Origin: Oceanospirillum sp048265165
GTDB lineage: Bacteria; Pseudomonadota; Gammaproteobacteria; Pseudomonadales; Halomonadaceae
DNA: 64,000 bases
NCBI RefSeq assembly: GCF_048265165.1
Contig: NZ_JBLXCD010000009.1
Location: 1-64,000 of the forward strand
Reading direction: 5' to 3'
Shown here: piece after piece, positions 37,601 to 45,267 of the stretch
How the letters are laid out: each line of letters opens with the position of its first letter
Numbering within the stretch: position 1 is the first letter of the stretch
Notes under the pieces: model-generated
The model's input: the letters and a program-made list of their open reading frames with translations, nothing else
What the model was told of the DNA's origin: nothing
The model's database searches: none
Made by a program: the position numbers and the translations under genes

Positions 37601-39086
37601 GGTAAACCCGGATGCACTGGTTTCGGTGAAACTTGTTTCTGAGCCTGGTATCGGCACCATCGCTACCGGTGTAGCCAAAGCCTATGCGGATCTGATTACG
37701 GTATCCGGGTACGATGGTGGTACTGCAGCCAGCCCGCTAACCTCCATCAGACATGCCGGTTCACCTTGGGAACTGGGTCTGCCGGAAGTCCATCAGGCAC
37801 TGCGTATCAACAATCTGCGTGACAAGGTACGTCTGCAGACTGATGGCGGTCTGAAAACCGGCCTGGATGTCATCAAAGGAGCGATTCTGGGCGCGGAAAG
37901 CTTTGGCTTCGGCACCATTCCTATGGTGGCTCTGGGTTGCAAATACCTCCGTATCTGTCACCTGAATAACTGCGCTACCGGTGTTGCCACTCAGAACGAA
38001 CAACTGCGTGAAGAGTACTTTATCGGTACCGTTGAAATGGTTAAGAACTACTTCCGCTTTGTAGCGGAAGAAGTACGGGAGATCATGGCGGAGATGGGGC
38101 TTCGTAAATTTGAAGATCTGATCGGCCGCACGGATCTTCTGACAGCTATCAGCGACGACGATGCTCCGGCTAAAATTCAGAACCTGGATCTGACCAACCT
38201 GCTCAACAATGACTTTGTGCCAAAAGACGCACCTCAGACTTGTCAGGTGGCCCGTAATGAGCCATTTGATAAAGGCACTCTGGCAGAGCGCATGGTTGCC
38301 GAGACTCTGTCGTCCATTGAAAGCGGTCAGGGTGGTGAGTTTGAATTTAAAGTCACCAACTGTGATCGCTCCATCGGTGCTCGTCTCTCCGGTGAAATCG
38401 CCAAACGCTGGGCCGAAAAAGGCCTGCCAAGCCCACTAACACTGAAACTTACCGGTGTAGCTGGCCAGAGTTTTGGTGTCTGGAACGCCAAAGGTTTGAA
38501 TCTGTATATCGAAGGCGATGCCAACGATTACGTCGGCAAAGGCATGAACGGCGGCAGCATTACACTGACGCCACCGAAAGGTAGTCCGTTCGAGTCACAG
38601 AAAACATCTATTATCGGTAACACCTGCCTGTACGGTGCAACCGGAGGTAAGCTGTTTGCTGCGGGTCAGGCCGGTGAACGTTTTGCCGTTCGTAACTCCG
38701 GCGCTCACGCCGTTATCGAAGGCGCTGGTGATCACTGCTGTGAATATATGACCGGCGGTCTGGTAACGGTTTTGGGTGATACCGGCTATAACTTCGGTGC
38801 AGGTATGACAGGCGGTTTTGCCTACGTTCTGGATATGGATCGTACCTTTGTCGATAAATACAACCACGAGCTGGTCGATATCCACCGTATCAGCTCCGAG
38901 CCGATGGAAGCCTACCGCAACCATCTGCGCAGCATTATCGCTGAATTCGTTGAAGCCACAGGTAGTCAATGGGGTCAGGAAATTCTGAATAACTTCCTCG
39001 ATTACTATCGTCATTTCTGGCTGGTTAAACCAAAAGCAGCAAGCCTTGGCAGTCTGCTGGACAGCACCCGTCAGCGCCCTGAGTAA
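34632..39086 (+). CDS. gltB: Glutamate synthase (NADPH) large subunit
   Basis: Alpha subunit of GOGAT: transfers the amide of glutamine to 2-oxoglutarate. The 1484-residue protein has a 14-residue propeptide before the catalytic Cys15 (DNCGFGLIAH) of the N-terminal glutaminase domain (to about 420), a central domain, the FMN-binding synthase domain (about 800-1190) and a C-terminal beta-helix domain rich in GG repeats. The 3Fe-4S cluster ligands are seen as C-x5-C-x4-C in GCKYLRICHLNNCATG (about 1103-1114). It precedes gltD by 64 bp. Confidence 0.97.
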   Translation: MRTGLYHPDEFRDNCGFGLIAHMNGDASHDLLQTAIEALTCMTHRGGIAADGKTGDGCGLLLKKPDSFLRTIAKEQFDTELSEHFGVGMVFLSQDQSNAENARSVLSSEITAQGLNVIGWRQVPIDTSVCGPMALDCLPQFEQVFVDAPEVSTQQLAVKLFMARRKAEMALKDDSEFYVASLSSQVISYKGLVMPADLPKFYKDLSDERLETAICVFHQRFSTNTAPKWPLAQPFRYLAHNGEINTIEANRSWANARKKNFHNDVLSLDELDQVVNTTGSDSSSMDNMLEVLLTGGMDLFKAVRLMIPPAWQNNDTMDADLRAFYEYSSMHMEPWDGPAGLVLTDGRHAVCMLDRNGLRPARWVITKNGYITLASEIGVYDYQPEDVVAKGRVAPGHMLVVDTETGEVMHREDIDNRLKSAHPYKQWMREKATFLESTLGEIQGPNFEPVTQEELQAHMKMYQVSFEERDQVLRPLAEQGQEAVGSMGDDTPMAVLSRKHRLTSDYFRQKFAQVTNPPIDPLREAIVMSLETCLGTELNVFEDSVDHANRIVLTTPVLSPRKFKALQQLDDKGFPSHTIRLQYDPETTGLKQAIQNACEQAEAAIHSGKVVLVLSDREIEKGLLPIDALMATGAVHKYLGSKGLRCNSNLIVETGLARDSHQMSVFFGFGATAVYPYLSYNVLADLQRTGELQGDPAEIRENYRRGIQKGLLKILSKMGISTIASYRGAQLFEAVGLSDEVCELCFKGVASRIQGAGFAHFQMQQELLAALAWNPRKKIGQGGLLKYVHGGEYHAYNPDVVKAVQEAVQTGSYEAFKRFAKLVNERPAATIRDLLKVNKASSPIPLAEVEPAESILRRFDSAAMSLGALSPEAHEALAQAMNELGGRSNSGEGGEDAARFGTLKNSKIKQIASGRFGVTPHYLVNAEVLQIKVAQGAKPGEGGQLPGGKVNALIARLRHSVPGVTLISPPPHHDIYSIEDLAQLIFDLKQVNPDALVSVKLVSEPGIGTIATGVAKAYADLITVSGYDGGTAASPLTSIRHAGSPWELGLPEVHQALRINNLRDKVRLQTDGGLKTGLDVIKGAILGAESFGFGTIPMVALGCKYLRICHLNNCATGVATQNEQLREEYFIGTVEMVKNYFRFVAEEVREIMAEMGLRKFEDLIGRTDLLTAISDDDAPAKIQNLDLTNLLNNDFVPKDAPQTCQVARNEPFDKGTLAERMVAETLSSIESGQGGEFEFKVTNCDRSIGARLSGEIAKRWAEKGLPSPLTLKLTGVAGQSFGVWNAKGLNLYIEGDANDYVGKGMNGGSITLTPPKGSPFESQKTSIIGNTCLYGATGGKLFAAGQAGERFAVRNSGAHAVIEGAGDHCCEYMTGGLVTVLGDTGYNFGAGMTGGFAYVLDMDRTFVDKYNHELVDIHRISSEPMEAYRNHLRSIIAEFVEATGSQWGQEILNNFLDYYRHFWLVKPKAASLGSLLDSTRQRPE

Positions 39087-39150
39087 TCAGGGCCTGATTT
39101 TCAACGACGCAGATTTTGTGAATTTAGGTTTTTAATGAGGTGAGGCTGCT

Positions 39151-40572
39151 ATGGCTGAACAACTGAACAACGATTTCCAGTTTATCGACGTGGGCCGTCA
39201 GGACCCGAAAAAAACGGCTGCTAATGTACGAAAAAAGCAGTTCAAAGAGATTTATGCGCCTTTTAAACCTGTGGATGCATCCTCTCAGGCCCACCGCTGT
39301 CTGTCATGTGGTAACCCGTACTGCGAATGGAAGTGTCCGGTACACAACTACATCCCGAACTGGCTGAAGCTGGCAACGGAAGGCAACATTATGGAAGCTG
39401 TCGAATTGTGTCACAGCACCAATTCATTGCCGGAAGTGTGTGGCCGAGTTTGCCCTCAGGATCGCCTGTGTGAGGGCTCCTGTACTCTGGGCGAGGGCGG
39501 CTTTGGTGCCGTTACCATCGGCTCTGTTGAGAAATACATTACCGATACCGCCTTTGCCATGGGCTGGCGTCCGGACATGTCGAAAGTGGTTTGGACAAAT
39601 AAAAAAGTCGCTATCATAGGTGCCGGCCCAGCAGGCCTTGCCTGTGCGGATATTCTGGTGCGTAATGGCGTTAAGCCTGTTGTATTCGATAAGAATCCAG
39701 AGATCGGCGGCCTACTGACTTTCGGTATCCCTGAGTTCAAACTGGAGAAACATGTGATGGTTCGCCGTCGTGAAGTCTTCTCCGATATGGGTGTTGAATT
39801 CCGTTTGAACACGGAAGTGGGTAGCGATATCACCATCGATAAGCTCATGTCTGACTACGATGCCGTCTTCATGGGCATGGGCACTTACACCTATATGAAC
39901 GGTGGCCTGCCAGGTGAAGACCTGCCAGGTGTTCACGCAGCCCTGGATTTCTTGATATCCAATGTTAATCATTGCCTGGGCTACGAGAAATCCCCGGAAG
40001 ATTACATCAGCATGGAAGGCAAACGCGTTATCGTTCTGGGCGGTGGTGACACAGCAATGGACTGTAACCGTACTTCGATTCGTCAGGAAGCTAAATCGGT
40101 AACCTGCGCCTATCGTCGTGATGAGGCCAATATGCCGGGTTCCAAACGTGAAGTTCAGAACGCAAAAGAGGAAGGCGTTAAATTCCTGTTTAACCGCCAG
40201 CCAGTTGCCATTGTCGGTGAAGATAAAGTTGAAGGCATCAAGATGGTCAGCACCCGCATGGGTGAACCTGATGCCAATGGCCGTCGCCGCCCTGAAGTGG
40301 TTCCGGGCTCAGAAGAGATCGTACCGGCTGATATTATTCTGGTGGCCTTTGGCTTCCGCCCAAGCCCTGCTGACTGGTTCGAAGGCAATAATATCGAAAC
40401 CGATGACAGCGGACGTGTTATCGCCAAAGAAGACGCCCGGTTCCCATACCAGACTACCAACCCTAAGATTTTTGCCGGTGGTGACATGGTACGCGGCTCG
40501 GATCTGGTCGTTACTGCGGTTGATGAAGGACGCAAAGCTGCTGAAGGCATCCTGGATTTTCTGGACGTTTAA
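39151..40572 (+). CDS. gltD: Glutamate synthase (NADPH) small subunit
   Basis: Beta subunit of GOGAT: passes electrons from NADPH through FAD to the alpha subunit. The 473-residue protein has N-terminal cysteine clusters for 4Fe-4S centres (HRCLSCGNPYCEWKCPVHN and CGRVCPQDRLCEGSC), the FAD-binding IIGAGPAGLACADIL and the NADPH-binding VLGGGDTAMDC. Two terminator hairpins follow. Confidence 0.97.
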   Translation: MAEQLNNDFQFIDVGRQDPKKTAANVRKKQFKEIYAPFKPVDASSQAHRCLSCGNPYCEWKCPVHNYIPNWLKLATEGNIMEAVELCHSTNSLPEVCGRVCPQDRLCEGSCTLGEGGFGAVTIGSVEKYITDTAFAMGWRPDMSKVVWTNKKVAIIGAGPAGLACADILVRNGVKPVVFDKNPEIGGLLTFGIPEFKLEKHVMVRRREVFSDMGVEFRLNTEVGSDITIDKLMSDYDAVFMGMGTYTYMNGGLPGEDLPGVHAALDFLISNVNHCLGYEKSPEDYISMEGKRVIVLGGGDTAMDCNRTSIRQEAKSVTCAYRRDEANMPGSKREVQNAKEEGVKFLFNRQPVAIVGEDKVEGIKMVSTRMGEPDANGRRRPEVVPGSEEIVPADIILVAFGFRPSPADWFEGNNIETDDSGRVIAKEDARFPYQTTNPKIFAGGDMVRGSDLVVTAVDEGRKAAEGILDFLDV

Positions 40573-40587
40573 AACGCAGTAAAATAG

Positions 40588-40612
40588 CAGAAGCTTCCTT
40601 TGGAAGCTTCTG
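40588..40612 (+). terminator. First hairpin after gltD
   Basis: CAGAAGCTTCC and GGAAGCTTCTG form a perfect 11-bp stem with a TTT loop. It is followed by ATAAAAA rather than a T-run, so it probably acts with the next hairpin. Confidence 0.55.
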
Positions 40613-40615
40613 ATA

Positions 40616-40659
40616 AAAAGCCGCACTTGAACGTAGCTGACGTTTTGTGCGGTTTTTTT
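40616..40659 (+). terminator. Intrinsic terminator of gltBD
   Basis: Outer arms GCCGCAC and GTGCGGT and inner arms AACGT and ACGTT build a long hairpin followed by seven T. Confidence 0.85.
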
Positions 40660-40697
40660 ATTCCAGGCTGACTAATCTGCATCATTTATCCTACATA

Positions 40698-40720
40698 TTG
40701 ATTAATCGATTAAATCAATC
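40698..40720 (+). promoter_or_regulatory. Distal TetR operator-like inverted repeat
   Basis: A near-palindromic 23-bp element with ATTGATT and AATCAAT arms around AATCGATTA. Its core TTGATT-AATC-GATTAA aligns with the proximal repeat at 40783-40804, matching the pattern TTRATY-N4-GATTAA. Confidence 0.55.
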
Positions 40721-40782
40721 AAACCTTTCGATAATAACTGATTTTTCTCTCTTTGCTTCATCCGCCAAATACTCTACCCTAG

Positions 40783-40804
40783 CTTTTAATCAACCGATTA
40801 AAAG
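40783..40804 (+). promoter_or_regulatory. Proximal TetR operator: perfect inverted repeat
   Basis: CTTTTAATC (40783-40791) and GATTAAAAG (40796-40804) are perfect 9-bp arms around AACC, ending 11 bp before the TetR start codon. The size and position are typical of a TetR-family autoregulatory operator. Confidence 0.7.
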
Positions 40805-40815
40805 ATGCCATCCCC

Positions 40816-41478
40816 ATGAATGCAGAATTTAAACCCGTACCAGCTAAGAAGCGTGGCCGCCCAACCAGCAAAAGCGCACGAAACGTTCGTGAAAATCTGA
40901 TTATCGCGGCTCGATCCTGCTTTATTGAGAAAAACTACCAGCAGGTTACTACCCGTGAAATTGCTGCCCGTGCGCAGTCAACCATGGCGATGATTCATTA
41001 TTACTTCGGTAATAAAGAAGGCCTGTTTCAGGCGATGTTTATCGAGACGTTTGAGCCTTTGCATCAGCTGGTTCTTGATGGAGTCGAAAACCCACCTGAG
41101 AGCTTCTCAGACTTCTTTCAGCGCTATTACGCCCTGATGTCTGAGTATCCGGGGTTTATTGTCGTCATTCTGAAGTGCCTGCTGTTTGAAGATGGCCCTC
41201 TGGAAGATGACTTTATTCAACAACGCTTTCGGGAAAAGTGCCGCCCGATGGAAATCATGCTGCGAAAAATGCAGGAGCGTGGTGTTCTTAACCCTAAACT
41301 TGACCCGAAAATGCTGCATATCAGCATGTTGAGTCTTATGAACCAACCTTTCCTGATGGCACCCAACCTTGAGGTCACCATGGGTATCACGCCTGACAAA
41401 GCCTTTTGGATGGAGCTTGCTGAGCATCAATGTAATCTATTAGAGAACGGTTGCCTGAACCGCCAGACAACAGCCTGA
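40816..41478 (+). CDS. TetR/AcrR family transcriptional regulator
   Basis: The 220-residue regulator has a basic N-terminal tail (KKRGRPTSKSARNVREN) and a TetR HTH (about 28-74; TTREIAARAQSTMAMIHYYFGNKEGLF). The ligand-binding domain is not recognised beyond the family. Two related inverted repeats upstream suggest autorepression. It stands alone: the double gltD terminator precedes it and the next gene is convergent, so its other targets are not evident here. Confidence 0.9.
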   Translation: MNAEFKPVPAKKRGRPTSKSARNVRENLIIAARSCFIEKNYQQVTTREIAARAQSTMAMIHYYFGNKEGLFQAMFIETFEPLHQLVLDGVENPPESFSDFFQRYYALMSEYPGFIVVILKCLLFEDGPLEDDFIQQRFREKCRPMEIMLRKMQERGVLNPKLDPKMLHISMLSLMNQPFLMAPNLEVTMGITPDKAFWMELAEHQCNLLENGCLNRQTTA

Positions 41479-41577
41479 TATTAAGCACCAGCCAAACGCC
41501 CGGCGAGATCACATTTGTACAAAAAATGATTGAGCCGGGGGGCGCTTTTTGCCTGTCCTTGCCCGCAATAAAACCGG

Positions 41578-42282
41578 TCAGCGGTTTAATCGTGCTTCCA
41601 CCTCTTCTCGTAAACCACGGGATTCCGCATACCGGCGATTAAAGGCCGCAAAGTAGTTTTCCACAGCGTCTACCGCTTCGTTTTCCCCCGCCTGCCGCAG
41701 TAGTTCTATACCCACTTCCACGGTACACAGGTGCTGGTCACTGGCCGGTTTACGTAGGGCGTAACGGGTCAGGCGGTCGGTTTTTAACGGCAGTACAGGC
41801 AGGTTATCCAGATACGGGCTCTTGCGGAAAATCCGCCGTGCCTGTCGCCAGGTGCCATCCAGAATAATAAACACCGGAATCTTTTCCGGTGACTTTTCCC
41901 GCTCCGGCTGAAAAGACACCACCCGATGAGCATAGTCCTCCATATCATCCGGAAAGATAATAAAGGGCTGATACTGATCGTTTTCTAACAGCGCCAGCAA
42001 CTTCGAATCAGGGCTGGTACGGTACCAATAAAACACCTGAGTCTCCGGTAAACAGTCCGCTAACAAACGCCCGGTATTGGTGGGTTTGTAAATCTCCTCC
42101 GGGTGCATTATCAGCCAGACCTGAGCACGGCAGGCGACATTTTCCGGGCGCAGGTCACAGATACAGAAATGTTTTGCCATCAGGCAACCGGTACAACGGT
42201 TCACTCGGGAACCCCGGGCAGCAAAAGGCTTGCGTGGTGTATCTGGCGCAGGGGGCATAGGCAGAGAAAACGGCTTGGACAT
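41578..42282 (-). CDS. tapT: DTW-domain tRNA-uridine aminocarboxypropyltransferase
   Basis: Predicted to place the acp3U modification on tRNA using SAM. The 234-residue DTW protein has the zinc-binding start CTGCLMAKHFCICD (CxxC and CxC), the HPEEIYKPTNTGRL block, and the name-giving motif as LDGTWRQARR (Gly in place of the common Ala/Ser). E. coli TapT has this activity; two paralogous DTW groups exist, so the exact tRNA position is inferred. It is the last gene of the minus-strand run nfo, methyltransferase, sirtuin, DTW. Confidence 0.8.
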   Translation of the reverse strand: MSKPFSLPMPPAPDTPRKPFAARGSRVNRCTGCLMAKHFCICDLRPENVACRAQVWLIMHPEEIYKPTNTGRLLADCLPETQVFYWYRTSPDSKLLALLENDQYQPFIIFPDDMEDYAHRVVSFQPEREKSPEKIPVFIILDGTWRQARRIFRKSPYLDNLPVLPLKTDRLTRYALRKPASDQHLCTVEVGIELLRQAGENEAVDAVENYFAAFNRRYAESRGLREEVEARLNR

Positions 42283-42345
42283 TCAGTAATTTTCCGGGGA
42301 ATTAGTGTATAGGGAGTAGGTGTTCAGGGTTAAAACCGCTTTATG

Positions 42346-42369
42346 CATTCCCACGCAAACATGGGAATG
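42346..42369. repeat. CATTCCCA/TGGGAATG inverted repeat
   Basis: CATTCCCA (42346-42353) and TGGGAATG (42362-42369) flank CGCAAACA. It resembles the widespread gammaproteobacterial TTCCCACG...TGGGAA intergenic repeats. A degenerate copy lies at 57815-57837. Confidence 0.6.
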
Positions 42370-42406
42370 AGTTATGCGATACAGAAAAAGCCTCAAAAGA
42401 GAAGAT

Positions 42407-43135
42407 TCAGGCGTGCTGCAGGCCAGGAATACCGGACAGATCTTCAATGCCGTTTTCCAATAAATAATCCACCAACACAGGCATAGCGACACCAGCGGCA
42501 TCACGCAGATAAAATGCCGGAGTATCTGCAGATGCTTTCGGATCCACCACAATACGGGCAACATGATGAGGTGCAGCACTGGCCAGAAATGAAGCGGGTT
42601 GTACCAGCAATGAGGTGCCCACCACAATCACCAGATCTGCCGCTTGAGTGACCTCATGGGCAATGGGGTACATAGGCACATCTTCGCCAAACCAGACAAT
42701 ATGCGGGCGCAGCTGGCTGCCTTTATCACACAGGTCACCGGGGTAGATATCGCTCTGCCCCAAACTCACCACCAGACGCTCATCAAACGTACTGCGGGCT
42801 TTGCCAATCTCACCATGCAGGTGCAACACCTCGGACGAGCCGCCGCGCTCGTGCAGATCATCAATATTCTGGGTAATAACCGTCACTTTAAAACCGTCTT
42901 CCAGATGGGCAATCGCTTTATGGCCGGCATTAGGCTCCGCCTTGCGGATCTGCTGGCGACGCTCATTATAAAAGCGCAGCACCAGTTCAGGATCGCGCTG
43001 CCAGGCTTCAGGTGTAGCGACATCCTGAACGTTATGATTTTCCCACAGACCATCACCATCGCGGAAAGTCTGAATACCGCTCTCCGCACTAACGCCTGCA
43101 CCACTTAGCACCACAATGTGTTGTTGCTTAGCCAT
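42407..43135 (-). CDS. cobB: Sirtuin-family NAD-dependent deacylase lacking the zinc cysteines
   Basis: The 242-residue SIR2 protein has GAGVSAESGIQTFRD (NAD binding), TQNIDDLHERGG and the catalytic His in LHLHGE. The zinc ribbon is not supported: HGEIGKARSTFDERLV carries no cysteine and only one Cys (GDLCDKGSQLRPHIVWFGE) remains of four. This pattern occurs in a subset of bacterial sirtuins. I chose the ATG at 43135 with AGGA upstream; the open frame extends 29 codons further without similarity. Whether it deacetylates, desuccinylates or ADP-ribosylates is unknown. Confidence 0.87.
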   Translation of the reverse strand: MAKQQHIVVLSGAGVSAESGIQTFRDGDGLWENHNVQDVATPEAWQRDPELVLRFYNERRQQIRKAEPNAGHKAIAHLEDGFKVTVITQNIDDLHERGGSSEVLHLHGEIGKARSTFDERLVVSLGQSDIYPGDLCDKGSQLRPHIVWFGEDVPMYPIAHEVTQAADLVIVVGTSLLVQPASFLASAAPHHVARIVVDPKASADTPAFYLRDAAGVAMPVLVDYLLENGIEDLSGIPGLQHA

Positions 43136-43199
43136 ATTATCCTGCGCTCTTATTTTTCCTGTTATACCAGCCCTCACCGGAGGGCAATTTTCCGGTGTT

Positions 43200-43952
43200 T
43201 TAGCAGTCTGATGTCGGTTCAAAAACCCACCGGTAAACCTGCTGACCGCTGCCTAGGTACTTACGTTCAAACGGTGTCAGTATCGGGTCAGGCTCAATAG
43301 CCACAACCTGAGCGGCAGCATGATCCAGCATTGAGGTTTTAACACCGCCCAGATCTTCATCCAGCGTTTCATTGGTAGGTAGACGTAGCAGGCTAATGGC
43401 CTGAGCCATCTCTTGCACATAAATTTGCCAGTTACTGCGGCACTCAAAGCGACCGCCCAGCTCTGCGATATAAGGCAGCATAGGTCCACCCTGCCAGCGC
43501 AGTTTAAACTGACTCTTTTTAGGGTAAGGGTTTGGGTAAAGTAAGTAATGGCGCACAGGCTTCCAGCCTGCATCCACTGCTGAACGCCAAAAGTCCAACA
43601 GGTTAGCACGTACTAACAGTACATTATCCGGCAGTTCGCCTAACTTCCGACTCAGACGATCCTCTGACTGGTCAACACCGATCACAGCATGATCCGGAAA
43701 CATTTGTGCTAACTGGCGCGTACTCTCACCAACACCGCAGCAACTGTCCAGAATCAGGGGTTTTTTCTGACCCCGCAACCAATTATTGGCCTTATTAAAA
43801 GCATCAAGATTATGCTGCTGATAAGGTTTTTTGAATGGCTCCCGACAGTGCTTAAACACCCGGTCAACCAACTCATCATGGGGGCCATCCTGAGTGGTAT
43901 GGATCTCACGGGAGTTACCAAAACTCTTATTGCCGTGTGGGCGATGTTTCAT
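43200..43952 (-). CDS. Divergent TrmB-family SAM-dependent methyltransferase
   Basis: The 250-residue protein resembles tRNA (guanine-N7)-methyltransferases: motif I LILDSCCGVGESTRQLA, an acidic post-I VIGVDQSEDRL, and YPNPYPKKSQFKLRW in the place of the canonical DPWPKKRHHKRR block. The altered motif makes the substrate uncertain, and a canonical TrmB probably exists elsewhere. I chose the ATG at 43952, with GGAG nine bases upstream; a longer frame to 44150 would overlap nfo. It lies 64 bp before cobB. Confidence 0.72.
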   Translation of the reverse strand: MKHRPHGNKSFGNSREIHTTQDGPHDELVDRVFKHCREPFKKPYQQHNLDAFNKANNWLRGQKKPLILDSCCGVGESTRQLAQMFPDHAVIGVDQSEDRLSRKLGELPDNVLLVRANLLDFWRSAVDAGWKPVRHYLLYPNPYPKKSQFKLRWQGGPMLPYIAELGGRFECRSNWQIYVQEMAQAISLLRLPTNETLDEDLGGVKTSMLDHAAAQVVAIEPDPILTPFERKYLGSGQQVYRWVFEPTSDC

Positions 43953-43989
43953 CGTTGTGGCTCCATGAAGCCTGCTGGCTTCTTCACCT

Positions 43990-44060
43990 GTGAATTCAGA
44001 TTTATGCCGACACTCATGTTCATACGGGTACTCATACCGATATTCAGGCTCATACCGGCA
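43990..44060. repeat. Degenerate short tandem repeats between nfo and the methyltransferase gene
   Basis: On the minus strand CGGTATGAG occurs twice, followed by the variants CCGTATGAA and CGGCATAAA, interleaved with CTGAAT. The array begins at the last codons of nfo and covers most of the 97-bp gap. Confidence 0.45.
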
Positions 44061-44907
44061 TCTGGCCCTGCTCAAAACGGCGCAGCATCTGGATCTCATC
44101 CGCCCAGATCTCCGGCTCAATGGTTTCCAGCACCAGAGGAATGCCATCAAAACGACTGTCCTGCATCATCCAACAAAATCCCTCTAAACCTATCTCACCC
44201 TTGCCTAAGCTGTGATGACGGTCAAGGCGACTGTTTAACCCGCCTTTGGAATCATTAAGATGCATACCGTACAGGTAGTCAAAGCCAACCGTACCTTCAA
44301 AATCAGTAAAGGTGTTATCACAGGCTTCTGCAGTACGTATGTCATAGCCTGCCGCAAACATATGACAGGTATCCAGGCAGACACCCACCCGTTTTTTATC
44401 TTCGACCTGATCGATAATTGCCGCCAGATGATCAAAGTGCCAGCCCAGGTTACTACCCTGACCGGCGGTGCACTCGATCACAGCAATCACACCTTCCGTT
44501 TGAGCCAACGCCCAGTCGATAGATTCTGCAATACGGCTCAGGCAGTCGGCTTCGTCAATCTTTCTCAGATGACTACCTGGGTGGAAATTCAGATAGGTCA
44601 GCCCCAATTGCTCGCAGCGCCGCAACTCATCCAGAAAAGCATCCCGTGATTTTTGCAGTGGCTCCACTTCCGGGTGGCCCAAATTGATCAGATAACTGTC
44701 GTGGGGGAGAACCTGCTCCGGCTTAAAGCCGTGTTTTTCGCAATTGTGTTTAAACTTGCGGATGGTCAGGTCATCCAGTGGCTTGGCCTGCCAGCGGCGC
44801 TGATTTTTAGTGAACAGAGCAAAAGCATTGGCACCGATCTCTTTGGCATTCAAAGGCGCGTTAAATACGCCGCCACTGGCGCTGACATGGGCACCGATAT
44901 ACTTCAT
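44050..44907 (-). CDS. nfo: Endonuclease IV (AP endonuclease)
   Basis: Cleaves DNA at abasic sites in base excision repair. The 285-residue TIM-barrel enzyme begins KYIGAHVSASGGVFNAP and has the metal-binding blocks NFHPGSHL, IECTAGQGSNLG, VCLDTCHMFAAGYD, HLNDSKGGLNSRLDRHHSLGKG and PLVLETIEPE. AGGAG lies eight bases before the ATG. Confidence 0.97.
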   Translation of the reverse strand: MKYIGAHVSASGGVFNAPLNAKEIGANAFALFTKNQRRWQAKPLDDLTIRKFKHNCEKHGFKPEQVLPHDSYLINLGHPEVEPLQKSRDAFLDELRRCEQLGLTYLNFHPGSHLRKIDEADCLSRIAESIDWALAQTEGVIAVIECTAGQGSNLGWHFDHLAAIIDQVEDKKRVGVCLDTCHMFAAGYDIRTAEACDNTFTDFEGTVGFDYLYGMHLNDSKGGLNSRLDRHHSLGKGEIGLEGFCWMMQDSRFDGIPLVLETIEPEIWADEIQMLRRFEQGQMPV

Positions 44908-45267
44908 TACATCACTCCTGAATCATTCGGGACACGGAAAACCACTACAAAATCAGGTTCATGCCCGACAATCCCAACACCACAGACAGCCTGTGGGTAA
45001 AAGGCACTATTGTACCCGAAACCCATGTACCTGTCCGTTCCACCACTGATCGGGAAGCTTTAATCCTAAAGGCATTAGTTCTTACATGGATTAGAATGCC
45101 GGGTTATTTAAAATCAAAATTGAAATATAAAAATTCTTTAAAAACAAAAGAATATTTTAATTCTACCTACTGGTAGTTTTGCAAATTTAACCAAGAGTTA
45201 ATCGTATCCGGTAGGCGGAATAGAGGCAGCAAGGTATGCTAGAGTAAATTTGTCAGGAGACTAGGAT
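44908..45267. other. Divergent intergenic region between nfo and sseA
   Basis: This 360-bp region contains a 65-bp very AT-rich stretch (about 45100-45165) and a small CTACC/GGTAG palindrome (45164-45177). A short plus-strand frame (44961-45176) has no ribosome binding site or family look and is not called. AGGAG precedes sseA. Confidence 0.4.

Noticed and set aside
43953..44150. 66-residue N-terminal extension of the TrmB-like protein
   Set aside because: It would overlap nfo by about 100 bp and translate the tandem repeats; the ATG at 43952 has a ribosome binding site and suits the family.
44961..45176. 72-codon plus-strand frame in the nfo-sseA gap
   Set aside because: It ends in a very AT-rich stretch, has no Shine-Dalgarno and no family resemblance.
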